Source: Desulfocapsa sp. (GTDB lineage Bacteria > Desulfobacterota > Desulfobulbia > Desulfobulbales > Desulfocapsaceae). Taken from it: 43,950 bases of DNA. Shown here piece after piece: positions 8,487 to 17,094 of this stretch (position 1 is its first letter; every line of letters begins with the position of its first letter). The stretch covers positions 1-43,950 of the forward strand of contig JAQYVF010000035.1 of NCBI GenBank assembly GCA_030145625.1, written 5' to 3'. A program made the translations under genes and the position numbers. Below the pieces are notes generated by a model. That model saw nothing but the letters and a program-made list of their open reading frames with translations. It did no database searches and was not told where the DNA came from.

Positions 8487-11400
8487 AAAGTGGTTGGAGC
8501 TGTCGGCCGTTTTCATCCTGATGTTGGCCTTAGCTATCATTTCAACATATCCCCTGATACTTCATTTTGATACAGGGATCCCCTATGCTCCTTTCGGGGG
8601 GCCAATGGCATGGAACAGGTCTGGGGATCAGATTCAACTTCTTTATTGGTTTTGGCTTGTTAAAGAAAATTTCATAGGATCCATACCATTTGATACCAAT
8701 CCTTATGAATTTAACATGGTTATCCCCCATGTGTCTTCTGGTCTGAATAGTATTCCTTTGGCCTTTCTTTATATGTTGTTCAGCCCCTTTGGGGATGTGG
8801 CCGCCTATAACTGTACTATTATCAGCTCCTATGTGTTGGCCGGCGTCTTTATGTATCTGCTGGTCCGGCTTTATAGTGGCAGCAGGACCGGAGCCTTGCT
8901 GGGTGCAATAATATTCACCTTTGCCCCCAGTCGCATTAATGGATTTGTAGCCGGACACGGCTATGGCTTTCTCTTTTTCTGCTATCCGTTTATTCTCTAT
9001 TTCCTGGAAAAAGGCATTCGATCAAAGAAAATCCGTTATGGAGTCTTGTCCGGTATCGGGTTGATATGCCTTGCCATGCTTGAACCACATCTGATTTATT
9101 ATATTTGTGTCTTTTTAGGTGTTTATATTCCTGTTCGTGTCCTTTCCCTGTTTCCGGTTTATCGGGATGATACTTTTGTAAATCAACACTTTAACAGGCT
9201 GTTTTCCTGGTCTACAGGTCGCTCCCTATTATTTTTATGGAGTGCTGGTGCGGCCACAGTCTTTTATGCACAGAACCTGTTTAGTTATCGTGATAATGAT
9301 CTGTTCATTTCTCCTTACTTTTGGTGGGTGATTTCTGTTTATCCCTTTATCCCTGTCTTGATTTCTCTCTGTTGTGCTGTGCTGTATCAGCGATTAACGC
9401 CTTTGACTTTTCGTGAAAGTTTAGCTGCAGAGGCCGGTTCTTTGTTGTCCTTGTTTGTATTGCTTTTACTCAGTGGACTGATATGTCTCTACAAACCTGT
9501 AGACACAACACTGTTGGTGACGGTTGCACTCGTAACGGTTGTTGTGGCAAAAATTGTGATACTTCGTCAATATCTGTTTTTGATGTTGAGAGTCCTGGCA
9601 GACGGAATTTGGACCCAAAGAAGGAAAATTTTGCCGATTCTTCCTGTGATCTGTTCTATGGGTTTGATCGTCTTCTGGATAGTTTCCACAAAGGTGAATA
9701 AAGTTGCAAGTACCATAGCCGGTGGCGGCAGAACATTAGATGATGTTGGGTTGTACTCTGCAAAGCTGTCTGATCTGTTTTTATCCACAAGCCATGTCTA
9801 TATCGGAATAGTACCTGCCGTGCTTGGCGGAGGGTTGCTGCTCACTCTTTTGTTCTCTGTTATTTTTACTAAACAACGTGACAAGTTTAGCCAGGGAACA
9901 GAGTTCATCACTCTTTTTTATATAGTAACTGCTTTTTGTTGTTTAATCCTTGCTCTCGGCCTGGCCTTCGGCAAATCTTCACTCTATGTATTGTTTTACC
10001 ACTACTTTCCTTTCTTTAATTATCCCAGGGTTTCCAATCGTATTATTACCTTGGTTTTATTTTCTTTGGCTATCATTGTTGGTTTTGCCGTTAAAAATCT
10101 TCAGGGACGTTGTCGCAGACCTCTTTCTTTGGGAGCTGTTACCTTGCTCGTTTTGGTGGCTGCAGGCCTGCAGCTGAAAGATTTTAACATTTTGAAACCA
10201 ATGGCGATAACAATATTAGATAAAGGCCAGGATATTTATACTCATGTGAAGGAAAATATTGGGGATGGATTGCTCTTGGAAATTCCTCTCTGGCCAGGTG
10301 ATTCACATCAATCATCACTCTATCAACACTATATTATGCTCGACAGGGTAAAAAGAGTGAATGGCTGCAGTCCGTTGGTATTGACAGATTATATAGAGAC
10401 TGTCTTTGAGCCACTGGCACCCATTAATCAAGGCCGATTGGGTAGAAAACAATATGAAATTCTGCTTGAGATGGGCGTTAAGTTTATCACTGTTCATGAT
10501 AACAGAGACATCTTTCTGGAAAAGGTGAGCCCTTTTGTTCCGCTGACCACAGTCAGACGTTTGAAAAATTCACCCTACCTGGAATATGTCAATATTGACA
10601 ATACGATGTATTTTAAGACATGGAAGGGGAAGAGTGACCGACTGTATCTTTTTCGTTTGAAAGACAGGGAGAGTGTTGGTGATACCGACCAATCCGCCTG
10701 GTATGAAATGCCTTATTTTTATGATGTGAATATTCGGTTGCACCAGCAGACAGGAGAGATTGTAGAGGACAAAGATATAGGACGAAGGGTGTTTCAGGCC
10801 ACAGCAGGCAAAGATGCTCCAGGCTTCATGGTGTATGGTCCCTATGATTTGTATTCTCCAGGTGATTATCGTTGTTATTTCACTATGTATATGGATGCAG
10901 ATACAAAGGACAGTGCTGCACGGATAGAAGTGTCGAGTCTTACAGGCGATGATGAGCAAGGTGTTTTGGCCCAAAAAGAATTGAAGGGCAATGATTGGAA
11001 CAAGGTTTACAAGAAGGTCTATTTAGATTTTTCCATAGCAGAGAACACAAAATTGGAGTTTCGTGTCTTTTACTACGGAAAAGGATTGGTGCGTGTTGAA
11101 AAAATTGCAGTCAATAAGATTGGTAATGATACGCCGCTGACCTTCCTGAAAGCTGAAAAGATGGTCGGTGATACAGGTCAGCTGGTGTATGAAAAGGAAG
11201 CATCCACCGGAAAGGTTATACAGGCAATTGCGGGAAAGAGCAAAAATGAGGATATGGTATACGGCCCAAACAGGATCTATAAAAAGGGACGGTATAAAGC
11301 TCGTGTTTACCTGCGAATGAAAAAGAGTACAGATCGCAATGAAAGTGATGTTGTCGCTGTTGTATCTGTGACAGATGGACAAAATTTAACTGTTTTTTCT

Positions 11401-11556
11401 AAACGCGATGTGAGGGCTAAGGAACTCAGTGAAGAAGGATTTACAGGAATTGACACTGACTTTGAATTAAACCGTGACGAGGAACTCAGTTTTCATGTTC
11501 GCTTTACCGGTAAGGTGAACCTGCAACTGGATGGGATTGAAATTATCGGGCAGTGA
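8479..11556 (+). CDS. Large GT-C-like membrane protein with tandem C-terminal beta-sandwich modules
   Basis: 1025 residues. The first 555 or so hold about a dozen hydrophobic segments, with an early loop containing acidic and aromatic residues (FDTGIPY, WNRSGDQIQL) as in GT-C membrane glycosyltransferases that use polyprenyl-phosphate sugars on the periplasmic side. A soluble region follows, ending in two related modules at about 770-880 and 905-1025. Each opens with an xxFQATAGK/xxIQAIAGK-type strand, then MVYGPY.LY or MVYGPN.IY, then a Gly-Tyr turn and further strands. They look like an internal duplication of a carbohydrate-binding-like fold. The start ATG overlaps the preceding gene by 8 bases and has a GGGGGA ribosome binding site. 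Glycosyltransferase activity is inferred from topology; a polymerase or other modifying role remains possible. Confidence 0.75.
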   Translation: MAKKWLELSAVFILMLALAIISTYPLILHFDTGIPYAPFGGPMAWNRSGDQIQLLYWFWLVKENFIGSIPFDTNPYEFNMVIPHVSSGLNSIPLAFLYMLFSPFGDVAAYNCTIISSYVLAGVFMYLLVRLYSGSRTGALLGAIIFTFAPSRINGFVAGHGYGFLFFCYPFILYFLEKGIRSKKIRYGVLSGIGLICLAMLEPHLIYYICVFLGVYIPVRVLSLFPVYRDDTFVNQHFNRLFSWSTGRSLLFLWSAGAATVFYAQNLFSYRDNDLFISPYFWWVISVYPFIPVLISLCCAVLYQRLTPLTFRESLAAEAGSLLSLFVLLLLSGLICLYKPVDTTLLVTVALVTVVVAKIVILRQYLFLMLRVLADGIWTQRRKILPILPVICSMGLIVFWIVSTKVNKVASTIAGGGRTLDDVGLYSAKLSDLFLSTSHVYIGIVPAVLGGGLLLTLLFSVIFTKQRDKFSQGTEFITLFYIVTAFCCLILALGLAFGKSSLYVLFYHYFPFFNYPRVSNRIITLVLFSLAIIVGFAVKNLQGRCRRPLSLGAVTLLVLVAAGLQLKDFNILKPMAITILDKGQDIYTHVKENIGDGLLLEIPLWPGDSHQSSLYQHYIMLDRVKRVNGCSPLVLTDYIETVFEPLAPINQGRLGRKQYEILLEMGVKFITVHDNRDIFLEKVSPFVPLTTVRRLKNSPYLEYVNIDNTMYFKTWKGKSDRLYLFRLKDRESVGDTDQSAWYEMPYFYDVNIRLHQQTGEIVEDKDIGRRVFQATAGKDAPGFMVYGPYDLYSPGDYRCYFTMYMDADTKDSAARIEVSSLTGDDEQGVLAQKELKGNDWNKVYKKVYLDFSIAENTKLEFRVFYYGKGLVRVEKIAVNKIGNDTPLTFLKAEKMVGDTGQLVYEKEASTGKVIQAIAGKSKNEDMVYGPNRIYKKGRYKARVYLRMKKSTDRNESDVVAVVSVTDGQNLTVFSKRDVRAKELSEEGFTGIDTDFELNRDEELSFHVRFTGKVNLQLDGIEIIGQ

Positions 11557-11592
11557 GATCCCATTGTTTCAAGACCCAGGTAAACGAATATT

Positions 11593-12603
11593 ATGGCACA
11601 AAGGACAGACTGGGTAGACTACGCGAGAGGTCTTGGTATTATACTGGTTGTTTATGCCCATCTGCTCAGTAGCGGTTTTCATGCACATCTCCCTATCCAG
11701 GAGCATTTCTTTTTTCTTTCTGACAGTATTGTTTACAGTTTTCATATGCCGCTTTTCTTTTTTCTGGCAGGATTGTTTGTTGAAAAGAGTTCCAAGAAAC
11801 GAGGTGCCAGGGCCTTTCTTGTTAATAAAATAAAATTTATTGCCTATCCTTACCTGTTGTGGTCATTTTTGCAGGCCGGTATTGAGCTGGTTTTCTCAAA
11901 GCAGTCTTACCGGGGGGTAACGCTTGGCGATATCATGGCAATTCCTTATCTGCCTTTTTCTCAATTTTGGTTTCTGTACGCCCTCATCCTGATGTTTGTT
12001 TCTTATACACTCTTGAGTAAGCTTGGCAGGTTTGCTCCTGCTGCGATGATTGCGATTGCCAGTGTGTTGTTTTTTTGTCCGATCAATACCGATATACTCG
12101 CCTTGCATGGTTTTTCCACAGGGTTTGTTTTCTTTGTATTTGCTGTTTTTGCGAAAGAATATCTTGGGAGTTTTGAAAAAAATGCTCTACCGGCAGCGAT
12201 TACCTGTTTTCTTTTCCTTCTTTTGTCAGGTTCCGGCTGGTATGTTTTTGAGTATGCAATTGAGCCAACTCGTTTAACAGATGGCTCTCATCCATTCTAT
12301 TTTCTTTACCTTGCTGGTATCGGTATAGCCTTTTGTATAGGATCGGCCCAGTTTCTTGCAGAGAAAAAGTGTTGTCGATTGATTAAGATATTTGGCATCT
12401 ATTCCTTGCAGATTTACCTGGTTCATATGTTGGCAGGGGTGGCTGCAAGAATGGTTCTTTTGAATTTCTTTTCCATTGAGAACCCGGTATTACATATGAT
12501 CATCGGAGTAATTGCTGGTTTGCTGGTTCCCATTGCCCTCTATAAAACAGCACTGAAGTTTAATTTCCCTTATCTGTTTGAGATGAGACGGATGGTTCAT
12601 TAG
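11593..12603 (+). CDS. Integral membrane acyltransferase (acyltransferase 3 family)
   Basis: 336 residues with about ten hydrophobic segments. The N-terminal motif DYARGLGIILVVYAH, with His23 at the end of the first helix, and the later SFHMPLFFFLAGLF segment are typical of acyltransferase 3 proteins (OafA, WecH, fucose 4-O-acetyltransferase types). Family members transfer acetyl or another short acyl group to sugars of surface polysaccharides at the inner membrane. This one lacks the fused SGNH domain of OafA, as do WecH-type proteins. It begins 36 bases after the large GT-C gene with only a weak upstream AGG, and is followed 32 bases later by the PHP-like gene. Acceptor sugar unknown. Confidence 0.9.
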   Translation: MAQRTDWVDYARGLGIILVVYAHLLSSGFHAHLPIQEHFFFLSDSIVYSFHMPLFFFLAGLFVEKSSKKRGARAFLVNKIKFIAYPYLLWSFLQAGIELVFSKQSYRGVTLGDIMAIPYLPFSQFWFLYALILMFVSYTLLSKLGRFAPAAMIAIASVLFFCPINTDILALHGFSTGFVFFVFAVFAKEYLGSFEKNALPAAITCFLFLLLSGSGWYVFEYAIEPTRLTDGSHPFYFLYLAGIGIAFCIGSAQFLAEKKCCRLIKIFGIYSLQIYLVHMLAGVAARMVLLNFFSIENPVLHMIIGVIAGLLVPIALYKTALKFNFPYLFEMRRMVH

Positions 12604-12635
12604 GATTCAGAAGTGAAAGCTTTTGCAGGACTGTT

Positions 12636-13457
12636 ATGATACTTGTAGATTCCCACGTCCATATCTATGATTGCTTTGATATCGATCTGCTCCTCGATTC
12701 GGCCTTGAAAAATTTTCAGGCGGTAGCAAAGCAACATAATAGCGGACAACAACCATCTTCGTATGTGTTGCTCTTGACAGAATGCGAAAGCGAGAACTGG
12801 TTCCAGCAACAACTGGTAACTGTAAAGGATTCTGAACAAATCCATGGCTCAATTACCGGGAGATGGGGTGTCGTTGATACAGGTGAAGTGGATGTCCTGA
12901 TGGTTTGTCGGAATGATTTTCCTGAGGAAAAGATTTATCTCGTGGCTGGTCGGCAAATCGTCACCAAAGAGAAAATAGAAGTTCTTGCCCTTTTTGCCAG
13001 CCAGAGTGTTTGCGATGGTATGTCCCTATCTGAAACCGTTGACGCGATAAACCAAGCCGATGGTATTCCTGTTTTGCCCTGGGGGGCAGGGAAATGGTTG
13101 GGTAAGAGGGGGGAGGTTCTTAAAAATTTTCTTTTGCATTCCGAAAAGAGTACACTTTTTTTAGGTGACAACGGAGGGCGTCCACAACTCTGGCCAACTC
13201 CTGGTCTGTTTGACCTTGCTGAGAAAAAAGGTGTCTCCGTTTTGCCAGGAAGTGATCCGCTTCCCCTTCCCAGTGAAGTTGCACGAGTTGGTAGTTTCGG
13301 TTTTTATTTGCAGGAGAATGCTCCTTATAACGATTCTCCCATAGCATATCTCAAAAAGGCTTTACTCTCCTCAGAGCCAACACCTGTTCCTTTTGGTTGT
13401 TTGCAAAAAAATAGTATGTTTGTGTTCAACCAACTTCGTCTTCGCCTCTCAAATTAA
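12636..13457 (+). CDS. PHP/amidohydrolase-like protein with incomplete metal site
   Basis: 273 residues, cytoplasmic, starting at ATG 12636 with AGGA seven bases upstream. The N-terminus carries an HxH metal-binding motif (His7, His9 in DSHVHIYDCF), followed by an IEVLAL strand, a strand-turn IPVLPWGAGKW, a GDNGG turn and a GSDPL turn near the end. The order matches PHP-type phosphoesterases (HxH, IE, AHP, GSDxH), but Trp/Gly residues stand where the His of AHP is expected and the GSD motif is not followed by the usual His. It may therefore have altered metal chemistry, or belong to a divergent amidohydrolase branch. It is tightly followed by a GlpD-like oxidoreductase gene (19 bases), suggesting joint action. 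The substrate is unknown. Confidence 0.65.
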   Translation: MILVDSHVHIYDCFDIDLLLDSALKNFQAVAKQHNSGQQPSSYVLLLTECESENWFQQQLVTVKDSEQIHGSITGRWGVVDTGEVDVLMVCRNDFPEEKIYLVAGRQIVTKEKIEVLALFASQSVCDGMSLSETVDAINQADGIPVLPWGAGKWLGKRGEVLKNFLLHSEKSTLFLGDNGGRPQLWPTPGLFDLAEKKGVSVLPGSDPLPLPSEVARVGSFGFYLQENAPYNDSPIAYLKKALLSSEPTPVPFGCLQKNSMFVFNQLRLRLSN

Positions 13458-13476
13458 GTTTTACCGGAATTTACTC

Positions 13477-15123
13477 ATGACAATACGTGATCTTACAAAA
13501 CTCAGTTCAGATATCATTGATGTTCTTGTTATCGGGGCCGGAGCTCATGGGGCAACGATTGCGTATCATGTCGCAAAAGCAGGCTATCGTACTGCACTTG
13601 TCGAGAAAAATGATTTTTGCGGTGCAACGTCAGCAAGTAGCCTGAAGATCCTGCACGGTGGTCTACGATATCTTCAGCATCTCAATATTAAAAGGATGCG
13701 ACATTCCATTGCTGCCAGAAGAGAGATGATGCAGCTTGCCCCATACCTTGTTGAACCGTTGGCCTGTATGATGCCGCTATCTGGAAAAGGGCTGCGCGGG
13801 AAAAGAGTGATGCAGGCGGCACTTTTTCTAAATGATTGTATAGGATGGGATCGGAATCAAGATCTGCCAGTTGATATCCGTTTACCTCGAGGGCATATCG
13901 TCTCTGAAAAGAAATGTCGGGAAACCATACCTGATATTGACAGTGAAGAGTTGCATGGTGGGTGTGTCTGGTATGATGGTTTGGCTTTGGATACGGAAAG
14001 ATTAATTCTTGAGTATGTATTGGGAAGTATAAGCTATGGGGCAAAGGCGGCAAATTATGCAGAGGCAAAAGCTGTTGAAAAAGGAGATGATGACCTGTAT
14101 CAGGTGACCATTCAGGATAGGCTCAGCAAAGAGACACACCAGGTAAAAACCAGGTTTATAGTGAATGCATCGGGTCCATGGTTTGAAAAAAGTATTCAGG
14201 CTCCCGGAGAAAAAGATAAAAAACAAAAATGGGCACTGGCCTTAAACATTGTCTCGAAAAAGAAAATATTTGAGAAGTATGCTGTGGCTCTGGAAGGACA
14301 TACTCAGTATGAAGACAAGGATGCAATTATAAAACGAGGTAAACGGCTTTACTTTTTCGTTCCCTGGCGAGGCCATACTATGATCGGCACTGAATATATG
14401 GAAAGTGTCGCCGATCCGGATTGTTTACAGGTGAAACGCGAAATGATTCAGAATATGGTGGATGGAGTGAATGCTATTTATCCTCCTGCTCAACTGAAAT
14501 ACGAAGACATCTCTTTTTTTCATGCCGGCTTGTTGCCAATGCACAGTAGATCAGAAGAGAACAATATCCAAATGGAGAAAAATTCGACTTTTTTTGCACA
14601 TACAGATGATGGTTTCAGCAGGGTGATTTCTGTCAAGGGAGTGAAATATACCACTGCCCCGTATATAGCACATGAGATTGTAGAATTTCTCAAAAAAGAG
14701 TGCCAACCTGAATTAGGCATTGGAAAGTTGGAAAATTCTTCTGTCGCTGATGGGCAATGGAGCTCTGAACAGTTACCATATAAAGATATACTTGAAAGGA
14801 AATATGGACAACGAGCGATACAAATCCTTTCTTTTATGCAGAAAGAACAGGATTCTGATATATGGATCGATGAAGAATCAGAATTGTTAAAAGCTGAAGT
14901 GAGCTATCTGATAAACGAAGAAATGGCTTGTAAGCTGTCAGATGTTGTTTTGCGTAGAACTGGACTGGGGACTGCAGAGTGCCCTGGGCGCAAGGTATTG
15001 GAAAAGCTGGCAGATTATATGAGCGGAGTCCTTGCTTGGGATGAGACACGAAAAGAACAGGAAGTAAATGACGTTCTGCATCGTTATGCCCCGTTAGTTT
15101 TTCAGGATGTTTGCAATGAATGA
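13477..15123 (+). CDS. FAD-dependent oxidoreductase, GlpD (glycerol-3-phosphate dehydrogenase)-like
   Basis: 548 residues from ATG 13477; an upstream in-frame TTG at 13393 would overlap the previous gene and is unlikely. The dinucleotide fold has VIGAGAHG (18-25) and the acidic strand end Glu43, then the GlpD/DAO-type motif HGGLRY (60-65). Later segments (FIVNASGPW, YFFVPWRGHTMIGTE, GFSRVISVKGVKYTTAP) match the substrate and FAD contacts of GlpD-type dehydrogenases. GlpD oxidises glycerol-3-phosphate to dihydroxyacetone phosphate at the membrane; in a glycan locus, between a PHP-like protein and a methyltransferase, it may instead oxidise a glycan precursor or a glycerol-phosphate substituent. 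The C-terminal 150 residues resemble the helical GlpD C-terminal domain. Family certain, substrate unknown. Confidence 0.85.
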   Translation: MTIRDLTKLSSDIIDVLVIGAGAHGATIAYHVAKAGYRTALVEKNDFCGATSASSLKILHGGLRYLQHLNIKRMRHSIAARREMMQLAPYLVEPLACMMPLSGKGLRGKRVMQAALFLNDCIGWDRNQDLPVDIRLPRGHIVSEKKCRETIPDIDSEELHGGCVWYDGLALDTERLILEYVLGSISYGAKAANYAEAKAVEKGDDDLYQVTIQDRLSKETHQVKTRFIVNASGPWFEKSIQAPGEKDKKQKWALALNIVSKKKIFEKYAVALEGHTQYEDKDAIIKRGKRLYFFVPWRGHTMIGTEYMESVADPDCLQVKREMIQNMVDGVNAIYPPAQLKYEDISFFHAGLLPMHSRSEENNIQMEKNSTFFAHTDDGFSRVISVKGVKYTTAPYIAHEIVEFLKKECQPELGIGKLENSSVADGQWSSEQLPYKDILERKYGQRAIQILSFMQKEQDSDIWIDEESELLKAEVSYLINEEMACKLSDVVLRRTGLGTAECPGRKVLEKLADYMSGVLAWDETRKEQEVNDVLHRYAPLVFQDVCNE

Positions 15124-15156
15124 TCACATAATATTTTTGAAAAAGAGTGCAGGCAA

Positions 15157-15879
15157 GTGGTAGCACATTTAACAGAAACCGCTGACATTGAAACAGCGTC
15201 AGATGATTATGCATCCCGTTTCGCAGGTCCTGTAGGCAGCTATTTTTTAGATGTCCAGGCTCAGTTAACGCTTGACCTGTTGCGTGATTTACCCTGTGCT
15301 TCTGTATTGGATGTGGGTGGTGGGCATGGGCAGCTGACTATGCCGCTGGCAGAGAATGGCTATAAAATCACAGTTACCGGGAGTGCCGACATCTGTCGGG
15401 CGCGACTGGATACGTATTGTGAGAAGGGGAGCTTTACCTATCTGACATGCGATTCTTTGAATCTGCCATTTGAGGATAATCACTTTGATGTGGTCATGGC
15501 CTTTCGTCTGTTACCCCATGCAGAGAGATGGCAAGAGCTGATTAAAGAAATGTGCCGTGTCGCGGATAAGGCCGTTATCTTTGATTATCCGGATAGAAGA
15601 AGTGCAAATATCCTCTATGATGTTCTTTTTGATTTGAAAAAAAATATGGAAGGAAACACAAGGACCTATACACTTTTTTCCAGAAAAGAAATAAGCAGCG
15701 AATTGGTTTTGAATAATTTTGATCTTCCACTGCTCAAACCTGAATTTTTAATGCCCATGGTTATTCATCGAAAACTAAAGAGTCCAGTAATTTCCCGTTT
15801 TGTAGAAGCTGTTTTTCGACTGACGAGATTGACTAAATTATTTGGTTCTCCCATCATTGTTCGCAGTGATGGGAAATAG
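15157..15879 (+). CDS. Class I SAM-dependent methyltransferase
   Basis: 240 residues, start GTG 15157 with AGG just upstream; no better start is seen. SAM-binding motif I is VLDVGGGHG (50-58), followed by a strand-2 region, a CDSLNLPFEDNHFDVVM segment (motifs II-III) and a VFDYPD-like strand. This is the Methyltransf_11/UbiE-like fold, common for small-molecule and sugar methylation. It lies between the GlpD-like gene (33 bases) and a GT4 gene (27 bases) in the same direction, so it probably acts on a sugar or lipid-linked intermediate of this cassette. The acceptor cannot be read from sequence. It is unrelated to the coiled-coil methyltransferase at 4927 and the sugar O-methyltransferase at 27257. 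Confidence 0.85.
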   Translation: MVAHLTETADIETASDDYASRFAGPVGSYFLDVQAQLTLDLLRDLPCASVLDVGGGHGQLTMPLAENGYKITVTGSADICRARLDTYCEKGSFTYLTCDSLNLPFEDNHFDVVMAFRLLPHAERWQELIKEMCRVADKAVIFDYPDRRSANILYDVLFDLKKNMEGNTRTYTLFSRKEISSELVLNNFDLPLLKPEFLMPMVIHRKLKSPVISRFVEAVFRLTRLTKLFGSPIIVRSDGK

Positions 15880-15906
15880 GCGTCAAGTCTACGGACATCG
15901 ATTGTT

Positions 15907-17091
15907 TTGAATATTCTTCTTCTTGCTCCCCAACCTTTTTACCAGGAAAGGGGTACCCCGATCGCGGTGAAACTTCTGGCTCAGACGCTAGGTGAGCAGG
16001 GCCATTCTGTCCATCTGCTTGTCTTTGCAGAAGGTGAGGAGATTTCTATTCCCCATGTCACCATTCATCGACACATTCCCATCCCCGGAATATCAAATAT
16101 TAAGCCTGGTTTGTCCCTGAAAAAACTTATTTGTGATTTCTTTCTCTTTATCAAGTGTATTCGGCTTGTGCGACAATATGATTTTCAGCTGATTCATGCA
16201 GTGGAAGAATCTGTTTTTATGGCGCTTGTGGCGAAAAAAATATTCAAGATTCCCTATGTCTATGATATGGACTCATGTATGTCAGTGCAGCTCGTGGATA
16301 AATTTCCCTCCTTGGGACTTGTGCGCCGGATAATGGAATGGCTGGAAAATGTGGCCATAGCAGGCAGCACAGGTGTGATAGCAGTATGTGAAGCCCTTGA
16401 AGATATAGTCAAAAAATGTGCACCCGATAAGCTTACTGCCAGGCTTGAGGATATAACGCTGCTTGAGAGTGGAAGTGAAGGTGACGAAAATCTTCGGGAA
16501 GCACTGGGCCTAAAAGGTCTTGTTTTGATGTATGTGGGTAATTTGGAGAAGTATCAGGGGATTGATCTGTTGCTTGCCGGGTTTAAAGAAGCTGTGTCCA
16601 GACAGAGTGATCTTTATCTTGTCCTGATTGGTGGAAAAAAAGAAGATATTCAGTCTTATCAAGAACAAGCAAAGCAGCTTGGCGTTGAATCAAATGTGTT
16701 TTTTTGTGGCCCGCGTCCGGTTCGTCAGCTTGGCTATTACCTTGCTCAGGCAGATATTCTTGTCTCTCCAAGAACGCAGGGGAACAACACCCCGATGAAA
16801 ATTTATTCCTATCTCGATTCCGGTATACCTGTTCTGGCAACCAACTTGCCAACCCATACCCAGGTACTGGATGAAGAGATTTCCTGTCTTGTTGAGCCGA
16901 CATCTGAGGACATGGCAAGAGGGATAATTGCTCTTGCTGGAGAGAGTATCTTGCGGGAAGATATTGCCTGTAAGGCCAGGCAGCGAGTGCAGGAGGAGTA
17001 TTCTCTTCCGGCCTTTCAAAGGAAGCTGAAAACATTTTACGAAAAGGTGCAGGACAGACTCGACTCACGTCTGGAACGCCTGAGGAAATAG
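15907..17091 (+). CDS. GT4 family glycosyltransferase
   Basis: 394 residues from TTG 15907, whose context gives the classic opening NILLLAPQPFYQERGTPIAV. The N-terminal Rossmann half ends near residue 190; the C-terminal half begins with LVLMYVGNLEKYQGIDLLL. The donor-binding motif is of the SPRTQGNNTPMKIYSYL type (287-303) rather than a standard E-x7-E, as in a known GT4 subgroup. It is a cytoplasmic, membrane-associated retaining transferase. It sits 27 bases after the methyltransferase gene and 3 bases before the asparagine-synthase-like gene, so these are co-expressed. Donor and acceptor are unknown. Confidence 0.9.
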   Translation: MNILLLAPQPFYQERGTPIAVKLLAQTLGEQGHSVHLLVFAEGEEISIPHVTIHRHIPIPGISNIKPGLSLKKLICDFFLFIKCIRLVRQYDFQLIHAVEESVFMALVAKKIFKIPYVYDMDSCMSVQLVDKFPSLGLVRRIMEWLENVAIAGSTGVIAVCEALEDIVKKCAPDKLTARLEDITLLESGSEGDENLREALGLKGLVLMYVGNLEKYQGIDLLLAGFKEAVSRQSDLYLVLIGGKKEDIQSYQEQAKQLGVESNVFFCGPRPVRQLGYYLAQADILVSPRTQGNNTPMKIYSYLDSGIPVLATNLPTHTQVLDEEISCLVEPTSEDMARGIIALAGESILREDIACKARQRVQEEYSLPAFQRKLKTFYEKVQDRLDSRLERLRK

Positions 17092-17094
17092 TAT

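Noticed and set aside
13393-13476. Longer start (TTG) of the GlpD-like gene
   Set aside because: It overlaps the PHP-like gene by 65 bases and adds residues before the usual short lead to the FAD-binding strand; ATG 13477 is better placed.
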